From positions 1,674,001-1,738,000 of the forward strand of contig NZ_CP101154.1 of assembly GCF_024298905.1 (NCBI RefSeq): a stretch of DNA of 64,000 nt, written 5' to 3'. Every line of letters begins with the position of its first letter. The first letter of the stretch is position 1. Positions 24,056-32,577 of this stretch are shown here, one piece after another. This stretch comes from Natronomonas marina (GTDB lineage: Archaea > Halobacteriota > Halobacteria > Halobacteriales > Haloarculaceae). The notes beneath the pieces are model-generated. The model was not told the DNA's origin. It saw nothing but the letters and a program-made list of their open reading frames with translations, and did no database searches. Made by a program: the position numbers and the translations under genes.

Positions 24056-24595
24056 ATGGAGACGGGCGTCGACATCGTCGACGACCACCTCGGCGGCGGC
24101 ATCCCGAAGGGGTCGCTCGTGGCGGTCGTGGCCCCGCCACAGACACAGAGCGAGCTCCTGCTGTATCGTATCACCGCCCAGCGACCGACGCTGTACCTGT
24201 CGACGCTGCGGGACGAGGCGAGCGTGAAACGGGCCTTCGACCGTTCCAGCATCGACATCGGGAACCCGATGGTCGCCTACGCCGGCCCCGGAATCGGCTT
24301 CGACGAGATCGGCGACGTCGTCGGGCGGGCGGGGACGGGAATGAACCTCATCGTCGACACCGCCGACACCCTCGAACGGCGCGACCCCGACGACTACCAG
24401 TCGTTTCTCAACAAACTCCACACCTACGTCCGACGGACCGGAAGTATCGCGCTGCTGCACTGTCAGGACCCCGGCCCGGAAAGCGGGCGCGGGATCACCC
24501 TCGGGATGGCCGACATCGTCTTCGAACTGCAACGGACGGTCACCAGCAGCGACATCGAGACCTCGAGTTCGACACCTATCTCAGGAAGCCGGTAA
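24056..24595 (+). pseudogene. RAD55/RecA-superfamily ATPase-like gene, 3' end replaced
   Basis: Residues 1-165 match haloarchaeal RAD55-family ATPases: GVDIVDDHLGGGIPKGSLVAVVAPPQTQSELLLY, RPTLYLSTLRDEASVKRAF, MNLIVDTADTLERRD and GMADIVFELQRTVTSSDIE. The Walker A region is degenerate (APPQTQSELLL), normal for this subgroup. After DIE the usual C-terminal strands are missing and a foreign tail SSSTPISGSR ends the frame. The junction at about 24561 is followed in another frame by a receiver-domain remnant. An IS lies 50 bp upstream. The start could be the GTG at 24041. Probably non-functional. Confidence 0.65.
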
Positions 24596-24702
24596 CGGGA
24601 GCCGAGATAGTCTCGGTCGTCGAGGAGCTGACCAAGGCGGGCGAGTGCCCCGAGCCGTCGGGTGACTCCTCGTGGCCGTCGGGTGGCGGACGGCCGGGCT
24701 GA
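24562..24702 (+). pseudogene. C-terminal remnant of a response-regulator receiver domain
   Basis: In the frame beginning at 24562 the sequence reads LEFDTYLRKPVTGAEIVSVVEELTKAGE. This is the end of a CheY-like receiver: FDxYLxKP is the beta5-alpha5 segment with the invariant Lys-Pro. Nothing of the rest of the domain, including the phospho-accepting Asp, is present. It lacks a start codon and follows directly on the truncated RAD55-like frame. A deletion joining two genes is the simplest explanation. Confidence 0.55.
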
Positions 24703-24810
24703 TCGCGGGCGGTTGGCGTGTCGACACCGGTGGCGTCGCTCGGTCCCCCCGGACCCTTCCCCTCGTCGCGTCCCGATACACGTAAACGCCTCGACCGACA
24801 GGTCCCGACA

Positions 24811-26316
24811 ATGAGCGACAACGTCGAGGAGGGCTCCGTGCGGGTCGTCGGCACGGCGCACGTCTCCGAGGCGAGCGTCCGGGAGGTCGAGTCGGTCGTC
24901 GAGGAGGAATCACCGGACGTCGTCGCGGTCGAACTCGACGAGGGACGCTACCGGCAGCTGAAAGGCGAGACGCCCGACGACCTCGACGCGAGCGACCTCC
25001 TCCGGGGTAACACGGTCTTTCAGTTCCTCGCGTACTGGATGCTGTCGTACGTCCAGGCCCGGCTCGGCGACCGCTTCGACATCGAGCCGGGCGCCGACAT
25101 GAAGGCGGCCATCGAGGCCGCCGAGGCGCAGGGAACCGACGTCGCGCTCGTCGACCGGGACATTCAGGTCACGATACAGCGGTTCTGGGCACGGCTCTCC
25201 TTTTTGGAGAAGCTGAAACTCGTCGGGAGCCTGGCCGTCAGCCTCGGCGACCCCCGCGAGGTGGGCATGGGTGTCGGGCTGGGTATCGCCCTGATGGTCA
25301 CCGTCGCCGGGAGCGCCTTCGGGGGGCCCTTCCTCGTGCCGACGGCTCTCGGTCCCGGTATCCTCGTTACGGTTCTGGATGCGGTCCTGGTCTGGCTCAC
25401 GCTCGGCCTCCTCGTCGGGACGCTCCTCGTCGTCGCGCTCGTTCGAATCACGCCGGAAGAGGAAGCCGTCGACGAGTTCGACATCGAGCGGATGACCGAC
25501 ACCGACGTCGTCGGCGCGATGATGGAGGAGTTCCGCCGCTTCTCGCCCGGCGGCGCGGAGGCGCTCATCGACGAACGGGACGCCTACATCGCCCACCAGC
25601 TCGTCTCGCTCCGCGACCAGGGCCACCGCGTCGTCGCCGTCGTCGGTGCCGGTCACCGGGAGGGCATCGAGAAGTACCTCGAGACGCCTGCGAGTCTGCC
25701 GCCGATGTCGGAGCTGACCGGCCGGGCATCGAGCCGTCGGTTCTCGGTGTACAAACTGTTCGGCTACCTGTTCACGCTCGGCTTCCTGGTCTTCTTCGTC
25801 CTTCTGGCGATCGCGACGTACACCGGCGTCGAAGGCACCTCGAGCCGGCTGCTGTTCGAGCTGTTCGCCGCGTGGTTCCTCGTCAACGGCATCATCGCGT
25901 TCGCCCTGGCGAAGCTGGCGGGCGCCCACTGGCAGTCGGCCGGCGTCGGGGGCGGCGTCGCCTGGCTGACGAGCGTCAACCCGCTGCTCGCGCCTGGGTG
26001 GTTCGCCGGCTACGTCGAGTTGCGGTACCTCGACGTCAACGTCGGCGACATCTCGACGTTGAACGAAATCGTTTCCGACGAGGAGGCTCCGCTCCGGGAG
26101 CTTTGGCGCGACCTCACGGAGGTCCCACTGTTCAGACTGATCATGATAGTCGCACTGACGAACGTCGGTAGCTTCATCGGTAGTGTCGTCTTCGCAGCCG
26201 TCCTGCTCCCGTACCTGTTTGCGGGATCCGGTATCGAGGGCGCGAGCGGGATCGTCCGGCTGATGCTGGCCGGGGCGGAGAACAGCGTCGACCTCATCGT
26301 GGAGGCGGTGACGTGA
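24811..26316 (+). CDS. TraB-family membrane protein (501 aa)
   Basis: The soluble N-terminal part has the TraB/GumN motifs: RVVGTAHVSEASVREVE with the GTxH, VVAVELDEGRYRQL, and GHRVVAVVGAGHREGIEKYL with the GxGH. These resemble a metal-dependent protease-like fold related to the ChaN/EreA group. Hydrophobic segments occur at about residues 160-215 (AVSLGDPREVGMGVGLGIAL onward), which interrupt the domain, and four or five more fill the C-terminal 190 residues. Function in archaea is unknown. The ATG at 24811 starts MSDNVEEGSVRVVGTAH. The stop overlaps the GTG of the M50 protease gene by four bases. Confidence 0.9.
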   Translation: MSDNVEEGSVRVVGTAHVSEASVREVESVVEEESPDVVAVELDEGRYRQLKGETPDDLDASDLLRGNTVFQFLAYWMLSYVQARLGDRFDIEPGADMKAAIEAAEAQGTDVALVDRDIQVTIQRFWARLSFLEKLKLVGSLAVSLGDPREVGMGVGLGIALMVTVAGSAFGGPFLVPTALGPGILVTVLDAVLVWLTLGLLVGTLLVVALVRITPEEEAVDEFDIERMTDTDVVGAMMEEFRRFSPGGAEALIDERDAYIAHQLVSLRDQGHRVVAVVGAGHREGIEKYLETPASLPPMSELTGRASSRRFSVYKLFGYLFTLGFLVFFVLLAIATYTGVEGTSSRLLFELFAAWFLVNGIIAFALAKLAGAHWQSAGVGGGVAWLTSVNPLLAPGWFAGYVELRYLDVNVGDISTLNEIVSDEEAPLRELWRDLTEVPLFRLIMIVALTNVGSFIGSVVFAAVLLPYLFAGSGIEGASGIVRLMLAGAENSVDLIVEAVT

Positions 26317-26954
26317 GCGCGATTCGCCTCGGTGGCATCCGGTTTTACCCCGACGAGCTCCGAGACCTGGCGGTCGCGTGGGTCGCTCTGGGGATCGCGT
26401 TCACCCTCTTCATCTTCGATCCCCCGATCTCCCCGGAGTTGGGACCGACACTCACCTCACCGGAGTTCGTCCAGGTGCTGCTCATCAGCATGCTGACGGT
26501 CGGCGTCGGCTTCCTGCTGCACGAACTCGCCCACAAGGTCGTGGCCGTCCGGTTCGGTCAGATGGCCGCGTTCAGGGCCGAGTACGGGATGCTCGCGCTG
26601 GCCATCGGCGCTGCGCTGGCAGGCTTTCTCTTCGCCGCGCCCGGCGCGGTCTACCACCGGGGCCGGATCACCGAACGACAGAACGGGCTGGTCGCTATCG
26701 CGGGCCCGCTGACGAACGTCGCTCTCGTCGTCGTCTTCCTCCCCTTCCTCCTCTTCGATGGTTTCCTCGGGGGTGTCGGGGAGTTCGGCGTCGTGATCAA
26801 CGCCTTCCTGGCCGCGTTCAATATGATTCCGTTTGGCCCGCTCGACGGACGCAAGGTCAGGGACTGGGACCTTCGGATCTTCGCCGTCGCCTTCGTCGGG
26901 ACAGTCGCGCTCGGGGTGCTGGCGCTGTACGTCATCGGCTTCCCGAGCGTCTGA
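26313..26954 (+). CDS. Site-2-protease-like M50 metalloprotease (213 aa)
   Basis: A small polytopic membrane protein with the zinc motif FLLHELAHKVVAVRFGQ (HExxH) in a transmembrane helix and the third ligand in NMIPFGPLDGRKV. Further spans are VAWVALGIAFTLFIF, MLALAIGAALAGFLFAA, LVAIAGPLTNVALVVVFLPFLL and IFAVAFVGTVALGVLALYVI. Such proteases cut membrane substrates. It is coupled to the TraB gene through a four-base overlap (GTGA), so a common membrane quality-control or signalling role is an inference from the pairing. The GTG start at 26313 is set by this overlap. Confidence 0.92.
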   Translation: MSAIRLGGIRFYPDELRDLAVAWVALGIAFTLFIFDPPISPELGPTLTSPEFVQVLLISMLTVGVGFLLHELAHKVVAVRFGQMAAFRAEYGMLALAIGAALAGFLFAAPGAVYHRGRITERQNGLVAIAGPLTNVALVVVFLPFLLFDGFLGGVGEFGVVINAFLAAFNMIPFGPLDGRKVRDWDLRIFAVAFVGTVALGVLALYVIGFPSV

Positions 26955-27029
26955 TCGGACGGAAGCTACGACTCCGTCGAGGCGGAAGTAACCGACGCGC
27001 TTTTGCTCCGGTCGGACGGCCGTTCGTGT

Positions 27030-28010
27030 ATGACCGACGACAGCGACGAGGAGGGACTCACCTACGCCGAGACGGGGGTCGACATCGAGGCCAGCGAGGC
27101 GGCGACGGCCGCACTCATCGGCGCCGTCGGGGAGTTCGAGGGCGACTACGCGGGGCTGGTCGACATCGGCGACCGGTACCTCGCGCTGGCGACCGACGGC
27201 GTGGGGACGAAACTCCTGGTCGCGGAGGCGCTCGACGACTACTCGACCATCGGCATCGACTGCATCGCAATGAACGCAAACGATCTCATCGCAGCGGGCG
27301 TCACGCCGGTCGCCTTCGTCGACTACCTCGCCGTCGAGGCGCCCGACGACCGCACCGCAGAGCAGGTCGGCGACGGGCTCTCGGCCGGCGCGGAGCGGGC
27401 CGAAATCGCACTGGTCGGCGGCGAGACGGCCGTGATGCCGGACGTGATTCGGGGGCTGGACCTCGCGGGCGCCTGTGCGGGGCTGGCGACGGACGCCGAA
27501 CTGTTCGACGGCACCGCACACGAGGGGGACGCCCTCGTCGGCCTGCCGTCGTCGGGCATCCACTCCAACGGGCTGACGCTGGCGCGGGAGGCGGCGACGC
27601 GGAACCACGAGTACACCGACCCCTTCCCGTACGACGACGACCGGACCGTCGGCGAGGTCCTGCTGGAGCCGACGCGCATCTACCGGGAGGTGCTGGGACC
27701 GCTACACGACGCAGAGACGCACGCCGCCGCCCACGTCACGGGCGGCGGGTGGACGAACCTCTCGCGGATGGGGGAGTTCCGCTACGTCGTCGAGGAGCCG
27801 TTCGACGCACAGCCGGTCTTCGAGTTCGTCCAGGAGGGGGGCGACGTCACCGACGAGGAGATGCACCGCACGTTCAACATGGGCACCGGCTTCGTCGCCG
27901 CCCTGCCGGAGGACGACGCCGAGACCGTTGCCGACACCCTCGAGGACGCCCGCGTCATCGGTCGCGTCGAGTCGGGCGATTCCGTCGCCGTCCGCGGCCT
28001 GGAACTGTAG
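27030..28010 (+). CDS. purM: Phosphoribosylformylglycinamidine cyclo-ligase
   Basis: AIR synthetase, step five of purine synthesis: FGAM + ATP to AIR. The sequence LTYAETGVDIEASEAA, LALATDGVGTKLLVAE, GIDCIAMNANDLIAAGVTPVAFVDYLAV, LVGGETAVMPDVI, GLPSSGIHSNGLTLAREA and HVTGGGWTNLSRM contain all the ATP- and substrate-binding loops. Length of 326 aa is normal. The ATG at 27030 is chosen because the family starts just before the TYAETGVD motif; an in-frame ATG further upstream is less likely. Confidence 0.96.
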   Translation: MTDDSDEEGLTYAETGVDIEASEAATAALIGAVGEFEGDYAGLVDIGDRYLALATDGVGTKLLVAEALDDYSTIGIDCIAMNANDLIAAGVTPVAFVDYLAVEAPDDRTAEQVGDGLSAGAERAEIALVGGETAVMPDVIRGLDLAGACAGLATDAELFDGTAHEGDALVGLPSSGIHSNGLTLAREAATRNHEYTDPFPYDDDRTVGEVLLEPTRIYREVLGPLHDAETHAAAHVTGGGWTNLSRMGEFRYVVEEPFDAQPVFEFVQEGGDVTDEEMHRTFNMGTGFVAALPEDDAETVADTLEDARVIGRVESGDSVAVRGLEL

Positions 28011-28191
28011 GGGCGAGCAGGCGGGACGTGGGCGCTGGAGCCGCCCGGTCCGGCGGCCGGTCCTGTCCCGCACTGCCGCCCTGGGGACCGGCCGCTGCTG
28101 TTCGACGGACGGGTCCTCTGGCCGCGGCTTCCCACTTCAACGCTCGGGGAGAAGGCTTTTGTATAACTCCAGGTTATTGGAGGGCATGGGA

Positions 28192-28734
28192 ATGGACCTT
28201 CCGACGCCAGCGGACCTACACGAGCGGCGGACGGACCTCGAGCTGACCCAAAGCGAGCTGGCGGAACGGGCCGACGTCTCCCAGCCGCTCATCGCCCGCA
28301 TCGAGGGCGGGGACGTGGACCCGAGGCTCTCGACGCTGCGGCGCATCGTCAACGCCTTAGACCAGGCCGAGAGCGCCGTCATGCACGCCGAGGACATCAT
28401 GCACGAGGGCGTCGTTTCTGTCGCGCCGGACGACAGCGTCCGGAAGGCAATCGACGTGATGGTCAAGGAGAGCTACTCGCAGTTGCCCGTCGTCCGGGAC
28501 GGCCGGCCGCAGGGTATCATCTCGAACTCGGACATCCGCCAGCTCGATTCGGAGAACGCCGGCGAGCTACCGGTGGCCGACGCGATGCGGGAGGCGATAA
28601 CGACCGTCGAGCCGGACGCGACGCTCGACGAACTGAACGCTCACCTCAACCACCAGGACGCGGTGATGGTGGTCGACGACGGCCGGTTGGTCGGCATCAT
28701 CACCGAGGCCGACATCGCGGCCCACATGTCCTAG
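28192..28734 (+). CDS. HTH-CBS regulator (180 aa)
   Basis: Residues 8-60 are an Xre-type helix-turn-helix, LHERRTDLELTQSELAERADVSQPLIARIEGG, followed by two CBS domains (about 68-122 and 127-180) with IMHEGVVSVAPDDSVRKAIDVM, SQLPVVRDGRPQGIIS and VMVVDDGRLVGIITEADI. Archaeal proteins of this form sense adenosine nucleotides through the CBS pair and regulate transcription. The ATG at 28192 is preferred to the one at 28186, because it lies 26-30 bases after TATAA (28162-28166) and eight bases after GGAGG. The stop overlaps the stop of the convergent gene by four bases. It may be a regulator of purine metabolism given purM next door, an inference only. Confidence 0.9.
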   Translation: MDLPTPADLHERRTDLELTQSELAERADVSQPLIARIEGGDVDPRLSTLRRIVNALDQAESAVMHAEDIMHEGVVSVAPDDSVRKAIDVMVKESYSQLPVVRDGRPQGIISNSDIRQLDSENAGELPVADAMREAITTVEPDATLDELNAHLNHQDAVMVVDDGRLVGIITEADIAAHMS

Positions 28735-29090
28735 GCGTCGTCTTCGGATTCGGTCTCGACGGTCTCGATGATCTTCAGGGGAACGTCCCGGAGGGCGCCG
28801 CCGACCTCGCTCTTTGCGATGCGGGCGGCGTGCTGGGTGCTGTCTGCGTTGAACACCTCCATCTCCAGAAGGAGGCCGACCAGCGCGGTGTCGGCGGCGA
28901 TGAAGGCCGAATCGAATGCCTCCCCGCAGGCCGGACACGGGGTCGCGCCCACCTCGACTTCGACGTAGTCCATCTCGGCGTCGTTGAGGCGCTTGCCCGC
29001 CTCGCTGACGGCGACGCCGATGGCGTCGTCTATCTCCTCGACGTCACGAACGAGCCACGCGGCCTCCATCGCGACGAGGTAGTTGCTCAT
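28731..29090 (-). CDS. UPF0212 (DUF555) family protein (119 aa)
   Basis: MSNYLVAMEAAWLVRDVEEIDDAIGVAVSEAGKRLN is the hallmark of UPF0212, a small archaeal family of unknown function. A single CPACGEAF pair at about residue 52 and ADTALVGLLLEMEVFNADS with the tail GGALRDVPLKIIE are all conserved. The gene is complete and starts at the ATG at 29090. It is convergent with the HTH-CBS gene and overlaps its stop codon. Confidence 0.93.
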   Translation of the reverse strand: MSNYLVAMEAAWLVRDVEEIDDAIGVAVSEAGKRLNDAEMDYVEVEVGATPCPACGEAFDSAFIAADTALVGLLLEMEVFNADSTQHAARIAKSEVGGALRDVPLKIIETVETESEDDA

Positions 29091-29344
29091 GTCTCACCCC
29101 AACGACGGGGGACGGATAGCACTATTGTTTTCGGCCGTCGACCGCCGGGGGCCGCCCGCGCACGTCACCACTGTTATCCTCGTAACTTATGACGATTGAG
29201 CCGACCACATAGCGTTGCTATCCGCCCGAGGGAAAGGATGCTGAAACTCGGCCGACACGTTTCCCTCCCCACCGATAACCGCCGTACTGCGGCGGTGTGA
29301 ATCCACACCATTTATTATACGAGTATTCGAAACGACGGGAAAAG

Positions 29345-29351
29345 TTATATA
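29345..29351 (+). promoter_or_regulatory. TATA box of the small membrane-protein gene
   Basis: TTATATA lies 26-32 bases before the ATG at 29377, the leaderless spacing. It follows an AT-rich block at 29308-29350 in the 286-bp gap between divergent genes; this gap otherwise shows no gene. Confidence 0.6.
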
Positions 29352-29376
29352 CTACCACCCGCTTCGCCAGCCTACG

Positions 29377-29550
29377 ATGGCATCCAGCCCGTACCGGGTC
29401 GCAGTGTTCGTCCTGTACCAGCTCAGCATCGTCCTCGGCATCGCGCTGCTCCCGGTCGCCCTGGCGGCCGAACAGCTAGGATTCCGGCTCCCGCTCGGCC
29501 GGCTCGTCGACCGACTCGGCACCGCCTACGAACGGGCAGCCCCGGCCTGA
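29377..29550 (+). CDS. Small membrane protein (57 aa)
   Basis: A 57-codon frame with a strong TATA box at leaderless distance. The product starts MASSPYRVAVFVLYQLSIVL, and the hydrophobic core through GIALLPVALAA forms one transmembrane helix; the rest is a short amphipathic tail (LGRLVDRLGTAYERAAPA). It lies 40 bp upstream of the proteasome beta gene. No known family comes to mind; proteolipid-like or membrane-anchor functions are possible. The gene may be short enough to be missed in automated annotation. Confidence 0.65.
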   Translation: MASSPYRVAVFVLYQLSIVLGIALLPVALAAEQLGFRLPLGRLVDRLGTAYERAAPA

Positions 29551-29558
29551 CCGGAAGG

Positions 29559-29564
29559 ATTTAT
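29559..29564 (+). promoter_or_regulatory. psmB TATA box
   Basis: ATTTAT lies 27-32 bases before the ATG at 29591, so the proteasome gene is transcribed from its own leaderless promoter just after the stop of the small membrane-protein gene. The distance supports the ATG at 29591 rather than the GTG at 29570. Confidence 0.6.
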
Positions 29565-29590
29565 CAGCGGTGGGTCTCTACCTGGGAGCA

Positions 29591-30310
29591 ATGCGACAGC
29601 CAGATTCCTCCCTGCCGCGCACCGGACAGGACCACACGCTCTCGCCGTACGAACCCGAACTCGGCGAGGTACCGTCCAACGACCTCTCGGCGGAGGACCT
29701 CGAGGACGTGAACAAGACCGGGACGACCACCATCGGCATCTCGACGGCCGAGGGCGTCGTCATCGCAACGGACATGCGTGCCTCGCTGGGCGGCCGGTTC
29801 GTCTCGAACAAGAACGTCCAGAAGGTCGAGCAGATCCACCCGACGGCCGCGCTGACGCTGGTCGGCTCCGTCGGCGGCGCCCAATCGTTCATCCGGTCGC
29901 TCGAGGCCGAGATCAACCTCTACGAGGCCCGCCGCGGCGAGGACATCTCCATCGAGGCGCTGGCGACGCTTGCGGGCAACTTCGCCCGCGGCGGTCCGTT
30001 CTTCGCCATCAACCCCATCCTCGGCGGCGTCGACGAGGACGGCCACCACGTCTACTCCATCGACCCAGCCGGCGGCGTCATGGCCGACGACTACACCGTC
30101 ACCGGGTCCGGCCTGACCGTCGCCTACGGCACCCTCGAACGCGAGTACGAGGAGGACATGAGCAACGAGGAGGCAAAGCGAGTCGCCGCCTCCGGCATCA
30201 AGGCCGCCGTCGAGCGTGACACCGGTTCCGGTAACGGCGTCTACCTCGCCGAAATCACCGGCGAGGGCGTCGACATCCGCGGTCACAAGGACTTCGAGGA
30301 ACTGCTGTAG
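29591..30310 (+). CDS. psmB: Proteasome beta subunit
   Basis: The catalytic subunit of the 20S proteasome. The propeptide of 44 residues ends NKTG, and Thr45 of TTTIGISTAEGVVIATD is the expected nucleophile after autocatalytic cleavage. Other motifs: RASLGGRFVSNKNVQKVEQI with the catalytic Lys, GSVGGAQSFIRSLEAE, YSIDPAGGVMADDYTVTGSG. Total 239 aa, normal for haloarchaea. The alpha subunit is not in the window. The gene is preceded by a leaderless promoter and followed after 73 bp by a secreted-protein gene with its own TATA box. Confidence 0.96.
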   Translation: MRQPDSSLPRTGQDHTLSPYEPELGEVPSNDLSAEDLEDVNKTGTTTIGISTAEGVVIATDMRASLGGRFVSNKNVQKVEQIHPTAALTLVGSVGGAQSFIRSLEAEINLYEARRGEDISIEALATLAGNFARGGPFFAINPILGGVDEDGHHVYSIDPAGGVMADDYTVTGSGLTVAYGTLEREYEEDMSNEEAKRVAASGIKAAVERDTGSGNGVYLAEITGEGVDIRGHKDFEELL

Positions 30311-30352
30311 TCGGACGGGGCCTCGTCGAGGCCGAACCGGGGATGCCAGTGG

Positions 30353-30358
30353 TTTTAT
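30353..30358 (+). promoter_or_regulatory. TATA box of the secreted Ig-like protein gene
   Basis: TTTATA lies 26-31 bases upstream of the ATG at 30384, the leaderless spacing, showing that this gene is transcribed independently of psmB. Confidence 0.6.
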
Positions 30359-30383
30359 AGGTCTCCAACTGCCGTGTGATACC

Positions 30384-32525
30384 ATGTCACGACGGTGGGG
30401 GAGTGCCTCGGTTCGAACAGTGCTGATAGTGATTCTCGTCGTTGGGGGGTGCTGTGCCGCTGCGGGTCTCGCTACCGCGGCGACGACCGACCACGATCCG
30501 GGATGGTCGGTCGAAGAACAATCCCAGGATGGGTCCGCCGATAACGGGTCGACGATAAGCGCACAGACCACGTCCGGGAACGTCCAGGTGGTGGTGACCG
30601 CGTCGCCGCTGGCCGGAACGTATCCGAGCGACGGGACCATCGAGGCGGCGGTCGGCGTTCTCAACGCCTCGGCGGAGCCCCAGCGCCCGCTCCCCGGCGA
30701 GGACGTGACGGTGACGATAACGTCGCCGGACGGCGATACCACGACAGTCTCCGGGACGACCGACGGCAACGGCAGTTTCCTCGCCTCATACGACCTCCAG
30801 AACCGCCCCGACGGTTTCTACGAGATAACCGTCACGCACGGTTCGAGCGACACGTCGTCGTCGATAGAGGTGCCGGTCGGGCCGAGCGTCATCGGAACGA
30901 CGGGCGGGGAGTCGGTGTACCTGGACGAGGAGACGACCCGGTCGTTCCTCGTCCGGAACGGCACGGAAGCCGTCTCCGGTATGCCGGTCACCATGACGGT
31001 CAGACGCGGCACGACCGTCGTCGAGACCAAGACTGCGGAATCCGGCCCGAACGGCTTCGTGAAAATCAGCTTCGTCCCCGAGCAGCCGGCGAGCTATCAG
31101 ATCATGGCGAAAGCCGAGAACGCGACGGTGGCCTCGCCCGGATTCGGTGGGTTCCTCGGGGCGACGGACCTGACCGCGAAGTCACTGCCGTTCAGCGGTG
31201 ACGGGGTTCGACGGGGCGAGAACGCATCCTACAGCGGTCGCCTGATGTCGTCGAGCGGTCCCGTCCCGAACACGAACCTCGACATCGAGTTTACCGACTT
31301 CGATGGCAACAGTATCGTGACGACGGAGGCCGAGACCGACGAGAACGGGTTCTTCGTTGCCGACTACAGGATTCCGAACGACACGGACGTCCAGAGCACG
31401 AACGTGGACATCACGACCGACGGCGGTGCGGAAGTCGCCTCGAGCACTGGCAACGTCTTCGTCAGCGATCAACCCTCCGGGACCACCCAGGACGTCGTGA
31501 TCTCGACTTCCGGCGACCAGTTCCAGTTCCGTGCCGCGCCGGGCGAGACGGTCACGAGGACGTTCACCGCGACGGACAACGGGTCCGCGATCACCAACCA
31601 AGAGATCGAGGTCGTCGTCAGGTACACGAGCGGCGCGCCGGTCTTCAACGGGACCGTCGTCACCAACGACACCGGACAGGCCGAGGTCGCCTTCGAGGTT
31701 CCCGACGACGCCATCGACGGGACCCGCCTGAGCATCCTGAGTGCGATGGAGTACCAGGGCCAGACCTACCGGGGCGGCAGTTCGGTCTCGGTGCGGGCGC
31801 TGAACATACAGGACGCCGCGACGTTCCAGCCCGGCGAGGCGTCCATCGAGGTGACGGACGCGACGACCGGCGACCCCGTCGCCGGCGTGCCGCTGTACTT
31901 CGACGCCCAGTACAGCCAGGTCGATTCGGGCTCCTTCGAGACGGGCGGCCTGGAGACCGACTCGACCGGAACGGCTCAGACCTCGTATCCGGTCCCCGAC
32001 GACGTCGGGTTCTACCACAACAAGAACATCGTCCACCGCTACGAGGAGGCCCGATTCCCCACGTCACTCCTGGCACCGTACCCGGGTGAGCTGTCGGTGT
32101 CGACGACCACCGCGGCACCGGGCGAGACGGTCGAGATTTCACTCGAAAACACCGGCGGCGCCAGCGCCGAAGGAATCGTCTTCGGCGAGGTGGACCGACC
32201 GGAGATTCCGTACGCGACGACCATCAGCACTGACGCGAACGCCACGATCACCGTCCCGGAGAACGCCTCCGACGGCGCCAGAATCAACGTCAACGTGTGG
32301 GCGGTCGACGCCGACGGGAACCGCTACTCCGACTACGGCTTCGGCGCCATCACGGTCGAGAACGACACGGCGGACACCGGCGAGGCGGCCTACGCCAACG
32401 CCTCGGGCGTCATCGACAACGACGGCCTCCGGACGGCCGTCGACGACTGGCGGACCGGCGAGATAGACTCGGGGCTGTTGCGCGACGTCGTCGACGCCTG
32501 GCGGACCGGCGAGCAGGTCGCGTAG
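30384..32525 (+). CDS. Large secreted protein with Ig/transthyretin-like repeats and dockerin-like tail (713 aa)
   Basis: Residues 1-33 are a signal sequence (RTVLIVILVVGGCCAAAG, cleavage likely near ATAATT). The mature part is made of about six beta-sandwich repeats of the MG2/carboxypeptidase-regulatory type, each with a PGE/DGNG turn: LPGEDVTVTITSPDGDTTTV, GTTDGNGSFLASYDL, ETDENGFFVADYRIPND, NDTGQAEVAFEVPDD, TDSTGTAQTSYPVPDD. Many NxS/T sites suit N-glycosylation. The last 45 residues hold two similar halves ending DDWRTGE and DAWRTGE, like an archaeal dockerin-type or calcium-binding tail. There is no C-terminal membrane anchor. It may be a surface or adhesion protein. Confidence 0.82.
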   Translation: MSRRWGSASVRTVLIVILVVGGCCAAAGLATAATTDHDPGWSVEEQSQDGSADNGSTISAQTTSGNVQVVVTASPLAGTYPSDGTIEAAVGVLNASAEPQRPLPGEDVTVTITSPDGDTTTVSGTTDGNGSFLASYDLQNRPDGFYEITVTHGSSDTSSSIEVPVGPSVIGTTGGESVYLDEETTRSFLVRNGTEAVSGMPVTMTVRRGTTVVETKTAESGPNGFVKISFVPEQPASYQIMAKAENATVASPGFGGFLGATDLTAKSLPFSGDGVRRGENASYSGRLMSSSGPVPNTNLDIEFTDFDGNSIVTTEAETDENGFFVADYRIPNDTDVQSTNVDITTDGGAEVASSTGNVFVSDQPSGTTQDVVISTSGDQFQFRAAPGETVTRTFTATDNGSAITNQEIEVVVRYTSGAPVFNGTVVTNDTGQAEVAFEVPDDAIDGTRLSILSAMEYQGQTYRGGSSVSVRALNIQDAATFQPGEASIEVTDATTGDPVAGVPLYFDAQYSQVDSGSFETGGLETDSTGTAQTSYPVPDDVGFYHNKNIVHRYEEARFPTSLLAPYPGELSVSTTTAAPGETVEISLENTGGASAEGIVFGEVDRPEIPYATTISTDANATITVPENASDGARINVNVWAVDADGNRYSDYGFGAITVENDTADTGEAAYANASGVIDNDGLRTAVDDWRTGEIDSGLLRDVVDAWRTGEQVA

Positions 32526-32545
32526 GCGCTCGGCCGATCCGGACG

Positions 32546-32552
32546 TTTTAAT
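32546..32552 (+). promoter_or_regulatory. DNA ligase TATA box
   Basis: TTTTAAT lies 26-32 bases before the ATG at 32578, fitting a leaderless transcript of the ligase gene, 20 bases after the stop of the preceding gene. Confidence 0.6.
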
Positions 32553-32577
32553 CGGGGTTCCGCCCAACCCGCTTTCG

